Both the position numbers and the translations under genes were made by a program. The notes under the pieces were generated by a model. The model was not told where the DNA came from, ran no database searches, and was given only the letters and a program-made list of their open reading frames with translations. Shown in pieces: positions 24,311-33,097 of a stretch of DNA of 64,000 nucleotides. Source of the stretch: DASUAS01 sp963819475 (GTDB lineage: Bacteria > Actinomycetota > Acidimicrobiia > IMCC26256 > DASPTH01); assembly GCA_963819475.1 (NCBI GenBank), contig CAWFWE010000004.1, forward strand, positions 558,001 through 622,000, read 5' to 3'. Position 1 is the first letter of the stretch; every line of letters begins with the position of its first letter.

Positions 24311-24931
24311 GTGAGCGATCGCCGGCGCCCCGACGGGGCCCACGAGTCGTCCGACGACCGGTTGAGCGATCAGCTCGAGGCCCTGCTGGACGAGGACCAC
24401 GTCACCATCGGCTCCCTCACCGACGTGCTCGACGAGCGCAGCTTCGCCGTCGTGCTCATGGTGTTGATGCTGCCGTCGGCGCTCCCGATCCCGACCGGTG
24501 GCGTCACCCACGTGCTCGAGGTCTTCGCCGGCCTGATCGCGCTGCAGATGGTCGTCGGTCGTCACGAGCTGTGGATCCCGCGCCGCCTGGCCCGGAAGGA
24601 GCTCGGCGAGACGTTCACCGGCAAGGCGGCGCCGAAGCTGTTGCGGTTCATCCGCTGGTTCGAGCGCCACGCCCGGCCGCGCCTCGCCCGGCTGCTCGAC
24701 CGTCGCCCGGCGGTGTCGGTGCTCGGCATGGCCCTTCTCGTGTTCGTCATCGGCGCGTTCGTCGCCCCACCGTTCACCGGCCTCGACACGCTGCCGTCGC
24801 TCGGTGTCGTGGTGGTCTGCCTGGGCCTGGTGTTCTCCGACGGCCTCATCGTGGCCGCGGGCCTGGTGATCGGCGTCGTCGGGCTGGTGCTCGACGTGCT
24901 GCTGGCCGCCACCTTGTGGTCGTTCCTGTGA
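24311..24931 (+). CDS. ExoD-family membrane protein
   Basis: 206 aa from GTG 24311. It has the ExoD arrangement: a short cytoplasmic N-terminus with LLDEDHVTIGSLTDVLDERS, a hydrophobic VVLMVLMLPSALPIPTGG, the basic RFIRWFERHARPRL segment, and two more membrane regions. ExoD proteins affect exopolysaccharide synthesis and alkaline tolerance in rhizobia; the role here is unproven. Confidence 0.88.
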   Translation: MSDRRRPDGAHESSDDRLSDQLEALLDEDHVTIGSLTDVLDERSFAVVLMVLMLPSALPIPTGGVTHVLEVFAGLIALQMVVGRHELWIPRRLARKELGETFTGKAAPKLLRFIRWFERHARPRLARLLDRRPAVSVLGMALLVFVIGAFVAPPFTGLDTLPSLGVVVVCLGLVFSDGLIVAAGLVIGVVGLVLDVLLAATLWSFL

Positions 24932-24962
24932 AGGTCTGGGTCCTGCCTCGTGGGCGCGTGGG

Positions 24963-25565
24963 TCAGGGCATCTTCTCGAGGAGGTAGCCCGCACCCCGGA
25001 CCCGCTGCAGCCGGAGGCCGAGGCGGGCCAACGTCTGCGACACCCGCCGCACCGTGGTCTTGATCGCCTCCTCGTGCGCGCTCGTGCCCGCATCGACGAA
25101 CACCTCGTCGACCTGTTCGTCGCGGACCACGACGCCGAAGTGGTCGACGAGCAGGCGGACGAGCGGGATCTGCCCGTCGGTCACCGGGCACCATTGGTCG
25201 CGCATCCAGAGCAGGCCGTCGTCGTCGAGCCAAGGACGTTCGAGGGCGTCGGCGCGCCGGGCCACGGTCGTGGCCCGCAGCTCGAGCTCGGACTGGTCGA
25301 CGGGGACGCGGAGCCAGTCCTCGAGCTCGTCCCAACGCGGGGGCGGGGCCGCGCCGTGCTCGACGAGCAAGACGCGCGGCGCGCCGACGGACTCGAGCTC
25401 CTCGCGGTAGTCCTGCTCCATCGGCCAGCGGACGAGGCGCACGTCGACGGGGAGGGTGGGATCGAATTGGAACGGGTGGACGCGGACACTCGTGCCCAGC
25501 AACGGTTCGAGCGGCAGCTGGTTGGGGATCACGGCTACCGCTTCGAGTCGGCTCATGGGTCGCAT
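24963..25565 (-). CDS. Winged-helix regulator with degenerate receiver-like N-terminus (paralogue 1)
   Basis: 200 aa, ATG 25565 with AAGGAG upstream. The C-terminal 90 residues form an OmpR/PhoB-type winged helix (RVSQTLARLGLRLQRVRGAGYLL). The N-terminal part keeps only scattered receiver-like pieces: VRLVRWP, APRVLLVEHG and LEDWLRVPVDQSELELRATT, the last resembling the beta5-alpha5 end of receivers. No phosphoacceptor Asp pocket is seen. It aligns throughout with the protein at 54407-54916, so these are two paralogues of an atypical response-regulator family. It is convergent with exoD, with no kinase gene nearby. Confidence 0.78.
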   Translation of the reverse strand: MRPMSRLEAVAVIPNQLPLEPLLGTSVRVHPFQFDPTLPVDVRLVRWPMEQDYREELESVGAPRVLLVEHGAAPPPRWDELEDWLRVPVDQSELELRATTVARRADALERPWLDDDGLLWMRDQWCPVTDGQIPLVRLLVDHFGVVVRDEQVDEVFVDAGTSAHEEAIKTTVRRVSQTLARLGLRLQRVRGAGYLLEKMP

Positions 25566-25672
25566 GTCGAGCTCCTTGGTCGCGCGCGGCGCGCGCACCG
25601 GGCAAGCCGCCGCGTCGCGTCGTGGTCGCGCGCGCGGGACGGCTACTGGACAGGACGGCGTGGAGGCCGTCG

Positions 25673-25938
25673 TCAGATCGCGAGGAGCTGCGGTGGACCG
25701 CGACCGAGTGTCGAGGTGCCGAAGGCGCGCCAACGGCGCGCGCCGCCCGGATGCCGGAGGCGAAGGGACGCCAGCGCGGCGAGGAGGGCGGCGGCGGCGA
25801 GGACGGCGGCGCCGGCGCGGACGGCGCGGGCCAACCAGTTGCTCCCGGGACCGCGCAGGCTGACGCTGACCAACCAGGAGTCGACCCTGCAGCAGCAGGC
25901 GACCAAGCTCCGGGAGGACGCCGCCACGCGGGACCACA
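25673..25938 (-). CDS. Possible short membrane protein (uncertain strand)
   Basis: The minus-strand frame from ATG 25938 (or GTG 25926) to 25673 has mostly G/C third positions and one hydrophobic helix (LARAVRAGAAVLAAAALLAA) with a basic flank. It overlaps the candidate plus-strand gene 25838-26549, and third codon positions coincide on the two strands, so composition cannot decide. Low confidence. Confidence 0.25.
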
Positions 25939-26549
25939 TCGCCCAGGAGGTCGAGGACCGGCTGCAGAGCGGCCAGGCGTTCGATTCAAGCTGGTCGACG
26001 ACCGCATGGGCGAGAGCATCGACCTGAACGTGCCGGCGGGCCCGCCGCCCTACACCGCGGCCACGCCCACGACGTCGGCCGACGCCACCGATCCCACGTC
26101 CACCGGCGCGACCGCGACGGACGCGACCGACGGTGCGTCCGCCGACCCGGGCGCAGGTAGCGACCTGGCGACCGGCGCGGGCGCCGATCCCATGTCCACC
26201 GACGCGACCGCGTCGGCCGACAACGCCGCCGTCGGGGGCACCGGCACGGACCCGCTCGTCGCGGGCGACGACATCACCGGCGCGCCGGCCACTCCGGCCG
26301 ACGTGAACGCCGACCCCGGTGGTGTGACCGCGCCCGACGCCGGTGCCGCGGCCACCGAGGACGCGGCCGCGCCGGCCGCCGGACGGAACGGCCACGCCGG
26401 ACGCCACGGTGGCCGGGGTCGACGGGTTCGACGCCGCGGGGGCGGCGACGCCCACCTTCGACGATCCGGGTCAGGCCGACTTCGCCGCACCCGACCCGGC
26501 CGACGCGGTGGCCGCCGACTCGGGCGGAGACGACGGGCTCGACGCCTGA
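25838..26549 (+). pseudogene. Ala/Asp/Thr-rich protein with two frame changes (uncertain)
   Basis: A helical Gln-rich segment (NQESTLQQQATKLREDAATR) in one frame appears to continue after about 25984 in another (FKLVDDRMGESIDLNVPAG). It then becomes a long Asp/Ala/Thr/Gly low-complexity run, and near 26380 returns to the first frame (GVDGFDAAGAATPTFDD...) to stop at 26547-26549. Adding one T in GCGTTCGATTCAAG would join the first two parts. No clear ATG/GTG start was found, only a TTG near 25838. It may be a decayed or misassembled gene for a low-complexity exported or cell-surface protein. Confidence 0.35.
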
Positions 26550-26556
26550 CGCGCGG

Positions 26557-27096
26557 TCAGCAGCCCCGCCGCACCAGAGCCTCGGCGAGGCCGCCCCATT
26601 CGTGGGCGATCGCGCCGAGCCATCCGACGATCCCCTGGTCCGGGCGCGCGGGCACGACCTCGACCGACCCGGAGTAGCACCGGTCGAGCAGCAACCGGGC
26701 CCGGGTGACGTGGTAGGTCGACGTCACCAGGACCAGCCGCTTCCACCCGTGCTGCTGCGCGAGGCGAGCGACCTCCTCGACCTCGCCCCGGGTGTTGTTC
26801 GGTTCGGGCAGGAAGCAGATCACCCGGAACGGCTCGTCGGCGCTGCACAGTCGGTCGGGTCCGGTGGATGCGACCAGCGTCGACGCGACGCCGTCGCGTG
26901 CGAGCTCCAACCCTTGGTCGAGGCGCTCGCCGTCACCGCCCGCGAGCACGACGACCGCGTCGGCGTGGCGCACCGTGGCCGTCGCGGAGGGCCACACGAA
27001 CAGCTCGAGGTTGACCGCGACGAGCGCGACGACGAAGACCACCGCAACCGCGGCGCCGGCGATGACCAGGTTGCGACGGGTGTGCGGAGTCGGCAC
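26557..27096 (-). CDS. YdcF-like (DUF218) membrane-anchored protein
   Basis: 179 aa from GTG 27096. One N-terminal membrane helix (LVIAGAAVAVVFVVALVAVN) precedes the DUF218 domain, with ADAVVVLAGGDGERLDQGLEL, NNTRGEVEEVA and VTSTYHVTRARLLLDR, all typical of the family. Family members bind nucleotides or act in envelope metabolism; the exact role is unknown. Confidence 0.85.
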   Translation of the reverse strand: MPTPHTRRNLVIAGAAVAVVFVVALVAVNLELFVWPSATATVRHADAVVVLAGGDGERLDQGLELARDGVASTLVASTGPDRLCSADEPFRVICFLPEPNNTRGEVEEVARLAQQHGWKRLVLVTSTYHVTRARLLLDRCYSGSVEVVPARPDQGIVGWLGAIAHEWGGLAEALVRRGC

Positions 27097-27198
27097 CCGA
27101 CGAGGTTACGGTCCGACCCGCCACCGCGCGCATCGGCCCCGGAGGCCGTCTGATGGGTCGCGCTACCGTCGGGCCGACCACACGAGAGGAGGCCATCC

Positions 27199-27384
27199 AT
27201 GACGGGGACCGGTTCGGGTGCTCCCGACGACCTGATCGGCGTCGACGAGGCGAGCGCGCTGCTCGAGGTCACCCCCGACCGCGTCGAGGTGATGGTGGAG
27301 GAGGGCCTCCTCACGCCCGTCGGTGACGGCGATCGTCGATTCCGCCGCGGCGAGGTGCTGGCCATTCGCGAGCTGGGCGGCTGA
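27199..27384 (+). CDS. Small HTH (excisionase/MerR-like) DNA-binding protein
   Basis: 61 aa, ATG 27199 with GAGAGGAGG upstream. Almost the whole protein is one helix-turn-helix: LIGVDEASALLEVTPDRVEV, then EEGLLTPVGDGDRRFRRGEV, the winged loop found in excisionase-type domains. Its stop is 5 bp before the NudC start, so they are co-transcribed. Confidence 0.7.
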   Translation: MTGTGSGAPDDLIGVDEASALLEVTPDRVEVMVEEGLLTPVGDGDRRFRRGEVLAIRELGG

Positions 27385-27389
27385 GCCCC

Positions 27390-28160
27390 GTGTTCGTCCC
27401 GCTGCTCGAGGCGCCCGGCGCACCGGACGAGACCAGCCTCGTCGTCGCGGTGCGCGGCAACCGCGTCGTGCTGCTCGATCGGGAGCCCACCGACCCCGAC
27501 GAGCCCCGGATCTTCCTCGGCACGCTCGCGGGGCGGCACTGCTGGGCGGTCGACGTCGACGCCGACCCGGGGGAGGACGACCAGTACGTCGACCTGCGGA
27601 TGCTCTGGGGCTCGGTCGACGAACCGACGTGGATGCTCGCCGGTCGGGCGGTGCAGCTGGTCGAGTGGCGGCGCACCCATCAGTACTGCGGCCGCTGCGG
27701 CGTCGCCACCGCCGACGCGCCGGGCGAGCGGGCGCGGGTGTGCCCGGGCTGCAACCTCCTCGCGTATCCGCGTCTGGCGCCGGCCGTGATCATGCTGGTC
27801 GAGCGCGACGACGGCCGCGCGCTGCTGGCGCGCAACGCGATGTTCCCGCCCGGGATCTTCTCCTGCCTCTCCGGCTTCGTGGAGCCGGGCGAGACGCTCG
27901 AGCACGCGGTGTGCCGCGAGGTGCTGGAGGAGGTCGGGCTCGAGGTGGGCGACGTCGAGTACCGCGGCAGCCAACCGTGGCCGTTCCCGCACCAGCTCAT
28001 GATCGGCTTCGGCGCCCGCTACCGGTCGGGCGAGATCACCCTCGACGAGCAGGAGATCGCGGAGGCGGCCTGGTTCACGCCCGAGGAGGCACCGGTCTTC
28101 CCCACCAACATGTCGATCGCCGGACACCTGATCGACGGGTGGCGCCACCGCGACCGCTGA
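27390..28160 (+). CDS. nudC: NAD+ diphosphatase / NADH pyrophosphatase
   Basis: 256 aa from GTG 27390. A zinc ribbon CGRCG...CPGC (about residues 101-122) is followed by the Nudix box GFVEPGETLEHAVCREVLEE plus VGLEV (about 160-185) and the family marker SQPWPFPHQLM. NudC hydrolyses NAD(H) to NMN(H) and AMP and can remove NAD caps from RNA. All metal and catalytic glutamates of the box are present. Confidence 0.94.
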   Translation: MFVPLLEAPGAPDETSLVVAVRGNRVVLLDREPTDPDEPRIFLGTLAGRHCWAVDVDADPGEDDQYVDLRMLWGSVDEPTWMLAGRAVQLVEWRRTHQYCGRCGVATADAPGERARVCPGCNLLAYPRLAPAVIMLVERDDGRALLARNAMFPPGIFSCLSGFVEPGETLEHAVCREVLEEVGLEVGDVEYRGSQPWPFPHQLMIGFGARYRSGEITLDEQEIAEAAWFTPEEAPVFPTNMSIAGHLIDGWRHRDR

Positions 28161-28187
28161 GGTCGTAGCCCTGGCCCGCCGCCGTGC

Positions 28188-28970
28188 TCACGGGAGGGCG
28201 AGCGGTCGTCCGGCGTCGTCGCGGTGCACCACGTAGGTGTCGGCCGCCATGTCGCCGACCCGCCGGTGGCCCTTCGAGACCGCCGACGTGATGATCCCGC
28301 AGAGGAACAGGGTCAGGGGGCCGTCGACGAGGAAGAGCAGCCAGCGGACCGCCGAGCGCCACAGACCGATGCGCTGACCGTTGGCGGTGACCACGCGGAT
28401 CCCCGTCATCTGCTTCCCGAGCGAGCCACCGAAGAACGCTTCGACCACCCCGAAGTAGAGGAAGGTGAACACCACCGCGAGGAGCAGAAAGACGCCCCCG
28501 TTCGCCTCGTAGACGGTGTCGTTGAGCTGGATGATGGCGCGGTTGTCGCACTCGACGCGCGACGAGTCCGACGACGAGAGGTGACAGCCCGGCAGTCGCA
28601 GGGTCTCGGCCGCGCTCCGCTCCTTCGCGAACGGGAAGAACAGGAGCGAGAAGGCGACCAGGCAGATGGCGAGGTCGATGAAGAACGCGCCGTACCGACG
28701 ACCCAGCACCGCGGTCGGGTCGCGCCCGGCGGACGCCGTCGGATAGGACGCGGGGTATGCCGGGGCCTGCGACGTGGCGTACGCCGACGAGGACGGGTTC
28801 GGCGCCGGTGTCGAGTCGGCCCCGGGCGGCGGCGCGATGGGCGGGTCGACGGCGACCATGCCGTTGTCGGACACGTGCTCCGTCCACTGGCCACCGTCCC
28901 AGTAGCGGTACTCGTGCCGGCCGAGGGGATCGGGCGCCCACCGGGGCGGGTTCGGAGGTGCGTCGCTCAC
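28188..28970 (-). CDS. DUF2510 + RDD family membrane protein
   Basis: 260 aa from GTG 28970. The N-terminus carries a DUF2510-like segment with PRWAPDPLGRHEYRYWDGGQ (about residues 8-27). A Pro/Ser/Ala-rich linker follows, then an RDD domain: RRYGAFFIDLAICLVAFSLL, a loop with two Cys, a second helix, and GGSLGKQMTGIRVV near the third helix. RDD proteins are small multi-pass proteins; some act in Na+/H+ exchange, but function is mostly unknown. Confidence 0.87.
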   Translation of the reverse strand: MSDAPPNPPRWAPDPLGRHEYRYWDGGQWTEHVSDNGMVAVDPPIAPPPGADSTPAPNPSSSAYATSQAPAYPASYPTASAGRDPTAVLGRRYGAFFIDLAICLVAFSLLFFPFAKERSAAETLRLPGCHLSSSDSSRVECDNRAIIQLNDTVYEANGGVFLLLAVVFTFLYFGVVEAFFGGSLGKQMTGIRVVTANGQRIGLWRSAVRWLLFLVDGPLTLFLCGIITSAVSKGHRRVGDMAADTYVVHRDDAGRPLALP

Positions 28971-28989
28971 GGGCAGCAGTGTCCCAGGC

Positions 28990-30293
28990 TCACCGCGCCC
29001 GGTAGCGGATCTCGCACGGGTGCTGGCTGCGGGCGACCCCGCCGATCTGCACCGCCAAGGGCACGATGGCGGTGAACCCCGGCGCCGGCGTGACGTCGTA
29101 GCGCTCGAGGAGCCGCCCGGCGGCGGCACATGGCGGCCAGCGAGAACGGCTGGGCAGGGCAGGTGTGCTCACCGTGGCCGAACGTCGTCACGAGCTCGCG
29201 TGCCGACAGCGACGCCTCGTCCGCGAGCCGGCGGGGGACCCAGCGGTCGGGTTCGTAGCGGTCGAGGCCCGGCAGCGCGGTCGTGTTGGTGAGCGGCAGC
29301 AGGTCGCGATCTGCGCGCCCCGTGCCAGCCGGTACGTGGTGTGCTCGTCGCGCACCGTCGTCGGCTGCAGGACGGCCCGCAGCATCACCGAGCGCTGCCC
29401 GATGCGCGTCGACTCGAGCGCGCACCGCTCCAGGAGCCCGTTGTCGCCGGCCCGTACCCCGTCGATGACGGCGGGATGGAGCGCGAGGTGGCCGAGCATC
29501 CACCCGATGCCGCGAAGAGGTTCGACATCGACGCCAAGTGCACGAGGATCACATCACGTGCGATGCCGGTCGTGCGGTCCGGCTCCTCCACCTCGTCCCA
29601 ATGGCCCACGATGCGACCGAACAGGTCGTCGGTGCGCGCGTCGGCCACCTGCAGGTCGCGCACCCGGATCGTGGTGCCGACCAGCGTCTCCATCGTCGCC
29701 ATCGCCGCGCGTTCGGCCGCGCTTCCCCGATGCCGCCACCGCAGCCATCGCCTCCGGGTGCACGAACGCCGCCGAGCCGTCGAGCTCGTCGAGCGCGGCC
29801 ACGAGCTCGTCGAACCGCGCCGCGCGCGACGGCGCCTCGCCCGCCCACGAGGCCAGGCCATCCGGTGGCCGAGCCGGCGTGAGAAGGCGAACACGTCGAG
29901 CACACCCTCGTCGCCCAGCTCGTCGAACGCGACGCCGATGGCGGCGTCCAGCTGTGCGAGGTAGGTGCGCACGTCGTCACGACCGAACAGCGCGTGGGGC
30001 ATGGTGCGCCGCCCGTCGAACAGTTCGTCCGGCAGCTTGCGCCGCAGCATCAGCCAGTCGGCGACGCCCTTGCTCGCCTCGGCCTCGGGCAGCGCGTAGA
30101 AGCTGCGGACGCCTTCGGGCGAGAACAGGAACAGCGTGCGCTGCTCGGGACCGTCGACCACGAACGTGTCACCGCAGGCGGCGCGCGCGGCGGCCAGCGC
30201 CGCCACGGGATCGGCGAGCTCGCGGTCCCATGGCAGCGCGGTGTCGGCGATCGGTGGTGCCGGATCGATCGTCGGTGACGCGCTCGGGGCCAC
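28990..30293 (-). pseudogene. Cytochrome P450, multiply frameshifted
   Basis: A P450 can be followed from GTG 30293 across at least four frame changes. The first frame gives ...SPEGVRSFYALPEAEASKG... to RRLGHRMAW. A second gives DELDGSAAFVHPEAMAAV. The first returns with MATMETLVGTTIRVRDLQVA and VILVHLASMSNLFAA. A third gives HPAVIDGVRAGDNGLLERC. Then come ALPGLDRYEPDRWVPRRL and the heme loop TFGHGEHTCPAQPFS (heme Cys kept). A last frame ends TAIVPLAVQIGG. Total length fits a 430-aa P450. Neighbours are intact, so decay is likely, though clustered sequencing errors remain possible. Confidence 0.8.
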
Positions 30294-30341
30294 CGCCGGA
30301 CGCTACGCCGCTACGGTCCCACATGCAGACCGGGTGCGGCG

Positions 30342-31322
30342 TCACCGGTTGAGCCGGCGCACGACGCCGAACAGGGCGCCCTGCTCGGCGAAGTCCACCG
30401 CGACCAGCGTCGGGCCACGCCCGCGCCGCGTGGTGCAGCGGTCGAGGCGTTTCCGCAGGACCGACGTGTTGACGCGCCCCGCGGTGAAGGGCTCCGCAGG
30501 CGTGACCCAGTGGTTGAACTGGAAGACGGGCGCACCGTCGGTGCCGCGGTTGGTGCGGCACGACGACGCGGCCTCGAGGTCGCGGGGCCGGCGGAACGTG
30601 AACGGCGTCTCCTGCACCAGGGCGGCGAACACGTTGGGGAGCGTGGGACCGCCGTCGCCGTTCTCCAGCGACACCTGCAACGGATGCCCGGACGAGAGCA
30701 TGTCGCCCAGCGAGGGCAGCGCCGCCGGGTCCGAGACCGGGAGGAGCTTCGGTTCCAGCCCCGCGTCACGCAGGACCGTGGCGATGCGATCGGGCGGTAC
30801 GTGGTCCTCGATCACCACGGTCACCACCTCGTCGGGATGCCGATCGAGGAAGCCGCGCAGCGTGCGCATCTCGTCGACCATCGGCACCGCGCCGAGCTCG
30901 CAGAACACGTGGCACAGGTACACCTCGTACGCGGTGCCCGCGGGTGGCGCGCCGAGGCGTTCGTGGAGGCGTGTGGCCGCAGTCACGAACGCAGGCGGGA
31001 GCTCGGTCGCATTGCCCAGCGATCCCGAGAGATCGGTGTAGACGCGCGATCCGCGCCGTGTGCCGAAGTACGCGTCGATCTGGAAGCCGCGGATGCCGTG
31101 CTCGAGCTGGGCCGCGAAGGACCACCGCTGGTTCGGCGGCCGGAACCCGTCGGCCGACGACGCCATCGAGTTGTGGGTGGTCGCGAACGCCACCGTGCCG
31201 AGGCTGCGCCCGCACAACCGGGCCGTGCCGTTGCACCGTCGAGCCGTCGCCGCGCCGGCGTTGGTCGCGAAGGTCGCGAGCAGGGCGGCGAAGACGAGGA
31301 CGCCGGTGCCGACGCGCCTCAC
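30342..31322 (-). CDS. PI-PLC-like phosphodiesterase, secreted
   Basis: 326 aa from GTG 31322, overlapping the PAC2 gene stop by 4 nt (GTGA). A signal peptide (VLVFAALLATFATNAGA) precedes a TIM-barrel of PI-PLC/GDPD type with FATTHNSMASSADG (catalytic-type His), RGFQIDAYFG, TVVIEDHV and a late FNHWVTPAEP. The N-terminal CNG..LCGRSL motif is typical of PI-PLC X-domain proteins with paired cysteines. It is likely an exported lipid or phosphodiester hydrolase; the metal and substrate are unknown. Confidence 0.82.
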   Translation of the reverse strand: MRRVGTGVLVFAALLATFATNAGAATARRCNGTARLCGRSLGTVAFATTHNSMASSADGFRPPNQRWSFAAQLEHGIRGFQIDAYFGTRRGSRVYTDLSGSLGNATELPPAFVTAATRLHERLGAPPAGTAYEVYLCHVFCELGAVPMVDEMRTLRGFLDRHPDEVVTVVIEDHVPPDRIATVLRDAGLEPKLLPVSDPAALPSLGDMLSSGHPLQVSLENGDGGPTLPNVFAALVQETPFTFRRPRDLEAASSCRTNRGTDGAPVFQFNHWVTPAEPFTAGRVNTSVLRKRLDRCTTRRGRGPTLVAVDFAEQGALFGVVRRLNR

Positions 31323-32179
31323 GAAGGCGGGTCGTCGAGCTCGCGCAGGTATCGCTCGAACTCCGCCGCCAGGTCCTCCGACGAGGGCAGCTGCTCGGCT
31401 GCCTGCCGGTCGTACTCCGCCTCCAGCTGTGGGAGGTACCCACTGGCCTCGGGGTTCTCGGCGACCGCTTCGTCGACCAGCTGCTCCCACTCGGCCACGC
31501 GCTCCTGGAGCAGGCCGTGACCGGTGGGGATGCCCGTGACGTGCTCGAGGTTGCGGAGCAACGCCGCCGACGCCTTCCAGTTCTGCGCGCCCGCGGCGTA
31601 GTAGGGCACGCCGACCTGCATCGAGATCGCGGGGTAGGAGCGGGCGTCGAGCTCGGCCTGCAACGAGCCGACGATGCCGGTGATGCCCTGGTACCGCGGC
31701 CGGTGGAGCCCGAAGCGCTGCGCGAGCTCGGGGTTCGCCGAGGATGCGTGCACGAGTGGCATCCGGCTGTGCGGGATCTGTGACGGCATCGCGCCGAGGG
31801 TGATCACCACCTGCGCGCCGGTGTGCTCGGCGACCTCCACCAGCAACCCGGTGAACTGACGCCATCGATAGTGCGGCTCGATGCCGGACAGCAGCACCAG
31901 CTCCCGACCGGCGTCCGACCCGTCGTTGGCGTGCACCGCGTTCTCCGGCCACACGATCGTGCGGGTCACGCCGTCCTCGAGCACCACGTGGGGACGTACC
32001 TGCTGGGCATCGAAGAACGGGTCACCGTCGATGGACGCGAGTCGGGTCGCGTCGGTGAACTCGATGAGGTGGTCGACGGCGCCGGTGGCGGCGGACGCGG
32101 CGTCGAAGTACCCGGCGAACGCGACCACGAGGATCGACGTACGCCCCGGCCACTCCCGCTCCCATTCGAGCTCGCTCAT
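31319..32179 (-). CDS. PAC2 family protein
   Basis: 286 aa from ATG 32179. It shows PAC2 (proteasome-assembly-chaperone-like) features: ILVVAFAGYFDAASAATGAV, ELVLLSGIEPHYRWRQF, VVITLGAMPSQIPHSR and YQGITGIVGSLQAELDAR. Actinobacterial PAC2 proteins are often near proteasome or P-loop genes, but none is visible here. Translation is coupled to the PI-PLC-like gene. Confidence 0.85.
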   Translation of the reverse strand: MSELEWEREWPGRTSILVVAFAGYFDAASAATGAVDHLIEFTDATRLASIDGDPFFDAQQVRPHVVLEDGVTRTIVWPENAVHANDGSDAGRELVLLSGIEPHYRWRQFTGLLVEVAEHTGAQVVITLGAMPSQIPHSRMPLVHASSANPELAQRFGLHRPRYQGITGIVGSLQAELDARSYPAISMQVGVPYYAAGAQNWKASAALLRNLEHVTGIPTGHGLLQERVAEWEQLVDEAVAENPEASGYLPQLEAEYDRQAAEQLPSSEDLAAEFERYLRELDDPPS

Positions 32180-32257
32180 ACGTGCAGTCTGTCGCGCCCG
32201 GGCACGAGGTGGCACCCGGCGCACGGTCGGGTGCGGAGTCCGGGTAGCGTGACCGGG

Positions 32258-33031
32258 ATGAACGCCACGATCCTCGTGCTCGGCCTGGTCGTCGCGCTCG
32301 CCGCGGCCGTCCGCTCCACGTGGTCGCCGTGCGGGCAGTCGATGCTCTCGCAGCTCACCCCGGTGGGGGAGGCGTCCCGCGGCTATCGCTACCGCACCAC
32401 CGCGGCGTGGTTCATCACCGGCGCCCTCGTCGGTGGGGCGATGCTCGGCGGCGTCATGGCCGCCCTCGCCGCCGCGGTGGCGGCCACCGGTGCCTCCGCG
32501 ACCGCGCTCCTCGGCACCGCCGCGGGCCTGTCGGTGCTCGCCGCCGCGGTCGACGGCGGGGTGTTCGGCTTCGCACCGCCGTTCTTCAAGCGCCAGGTGA
32601 ACGAGTACTGGCTGGGCCGCTACCGCGCCTGGGTCTACGGCACCGGCTTCGGCTGGCAGATCGGCACCGGCGTCACCACCTACATCATGACCGCCGCCGT
32701 CTTCCTCGCCGCCGCCCTCGGCGCGCTCACCGGCGGCCCGGTGGCAGCGCTCGTGGTCGGCGTGTGCTTCGGCCTCGTGCGCGGCCTGGCGGTGCTCCTC
32801 ACCGCCCGCCTCCACTCCACCGCTGAGCTCTTCGCTCTGCACCGGCGCTTCGACGCGTTGGGCGAGCCGGTGCGGCGCGCGGTCATCGGCGTGCAACTGG
32901 TGGTCGCGGTGTTCGCGGTCGGCGCGGCGTGGGGCCTCGTGGCCGCCGCCATCGCGCTCGTGGTGCTGACGTTCGCGGGCCTGGTGGTGTGGACGGCGCG
33001 TCGCCGCGTCTCGCCCGTCGTCACCGCCTGA
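32258..33031 (+). CDS. Multi-pass membrane protein (DsbD/CcdA-like layout)
   Basis: 257 aa from ATG 32258. About six hydrophobic helices. The first is followed by STWSPCGQSMLSQLTPVGEA, with a single Cys near a Pro in a helix break. This recalls, but does not prove, the DsbD/CcdA transmembrane thiol carriers; the second Cys of that family is not in the expected place. Function unknown. It is divergent from the PAC2 gene. Confidence 0.65.
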   Translation: MNATILVLGLVVALAAAVRSTWSPCGQSMLSQLTPVGEASRGYRYRTTAAWFITGALVGGAMLGGVMAALAAAVAATGASATALLGTAAGLSVLAAAVDGGVFGFAPPFFKRQVNEYWLGRYRAWVYGTGFGWQIGTGVTTYIMTAAVFLAAALGALTGGPVAALVVGVCFGLVRGLAVLLTARLHSTAELFALHRRFDALGEPVRRAVIGVQLVVAVFAVGAAWGLVAAAIALVVLTFAGLVVWTARRRVSPVVTA

Positions 33032-33097
33032 ACCGACCACCCGCCTCCCGGCGCGCCGGTCGGTTCCCGGGTGCCGCCCCCGGGTAGCACCGAGTCG

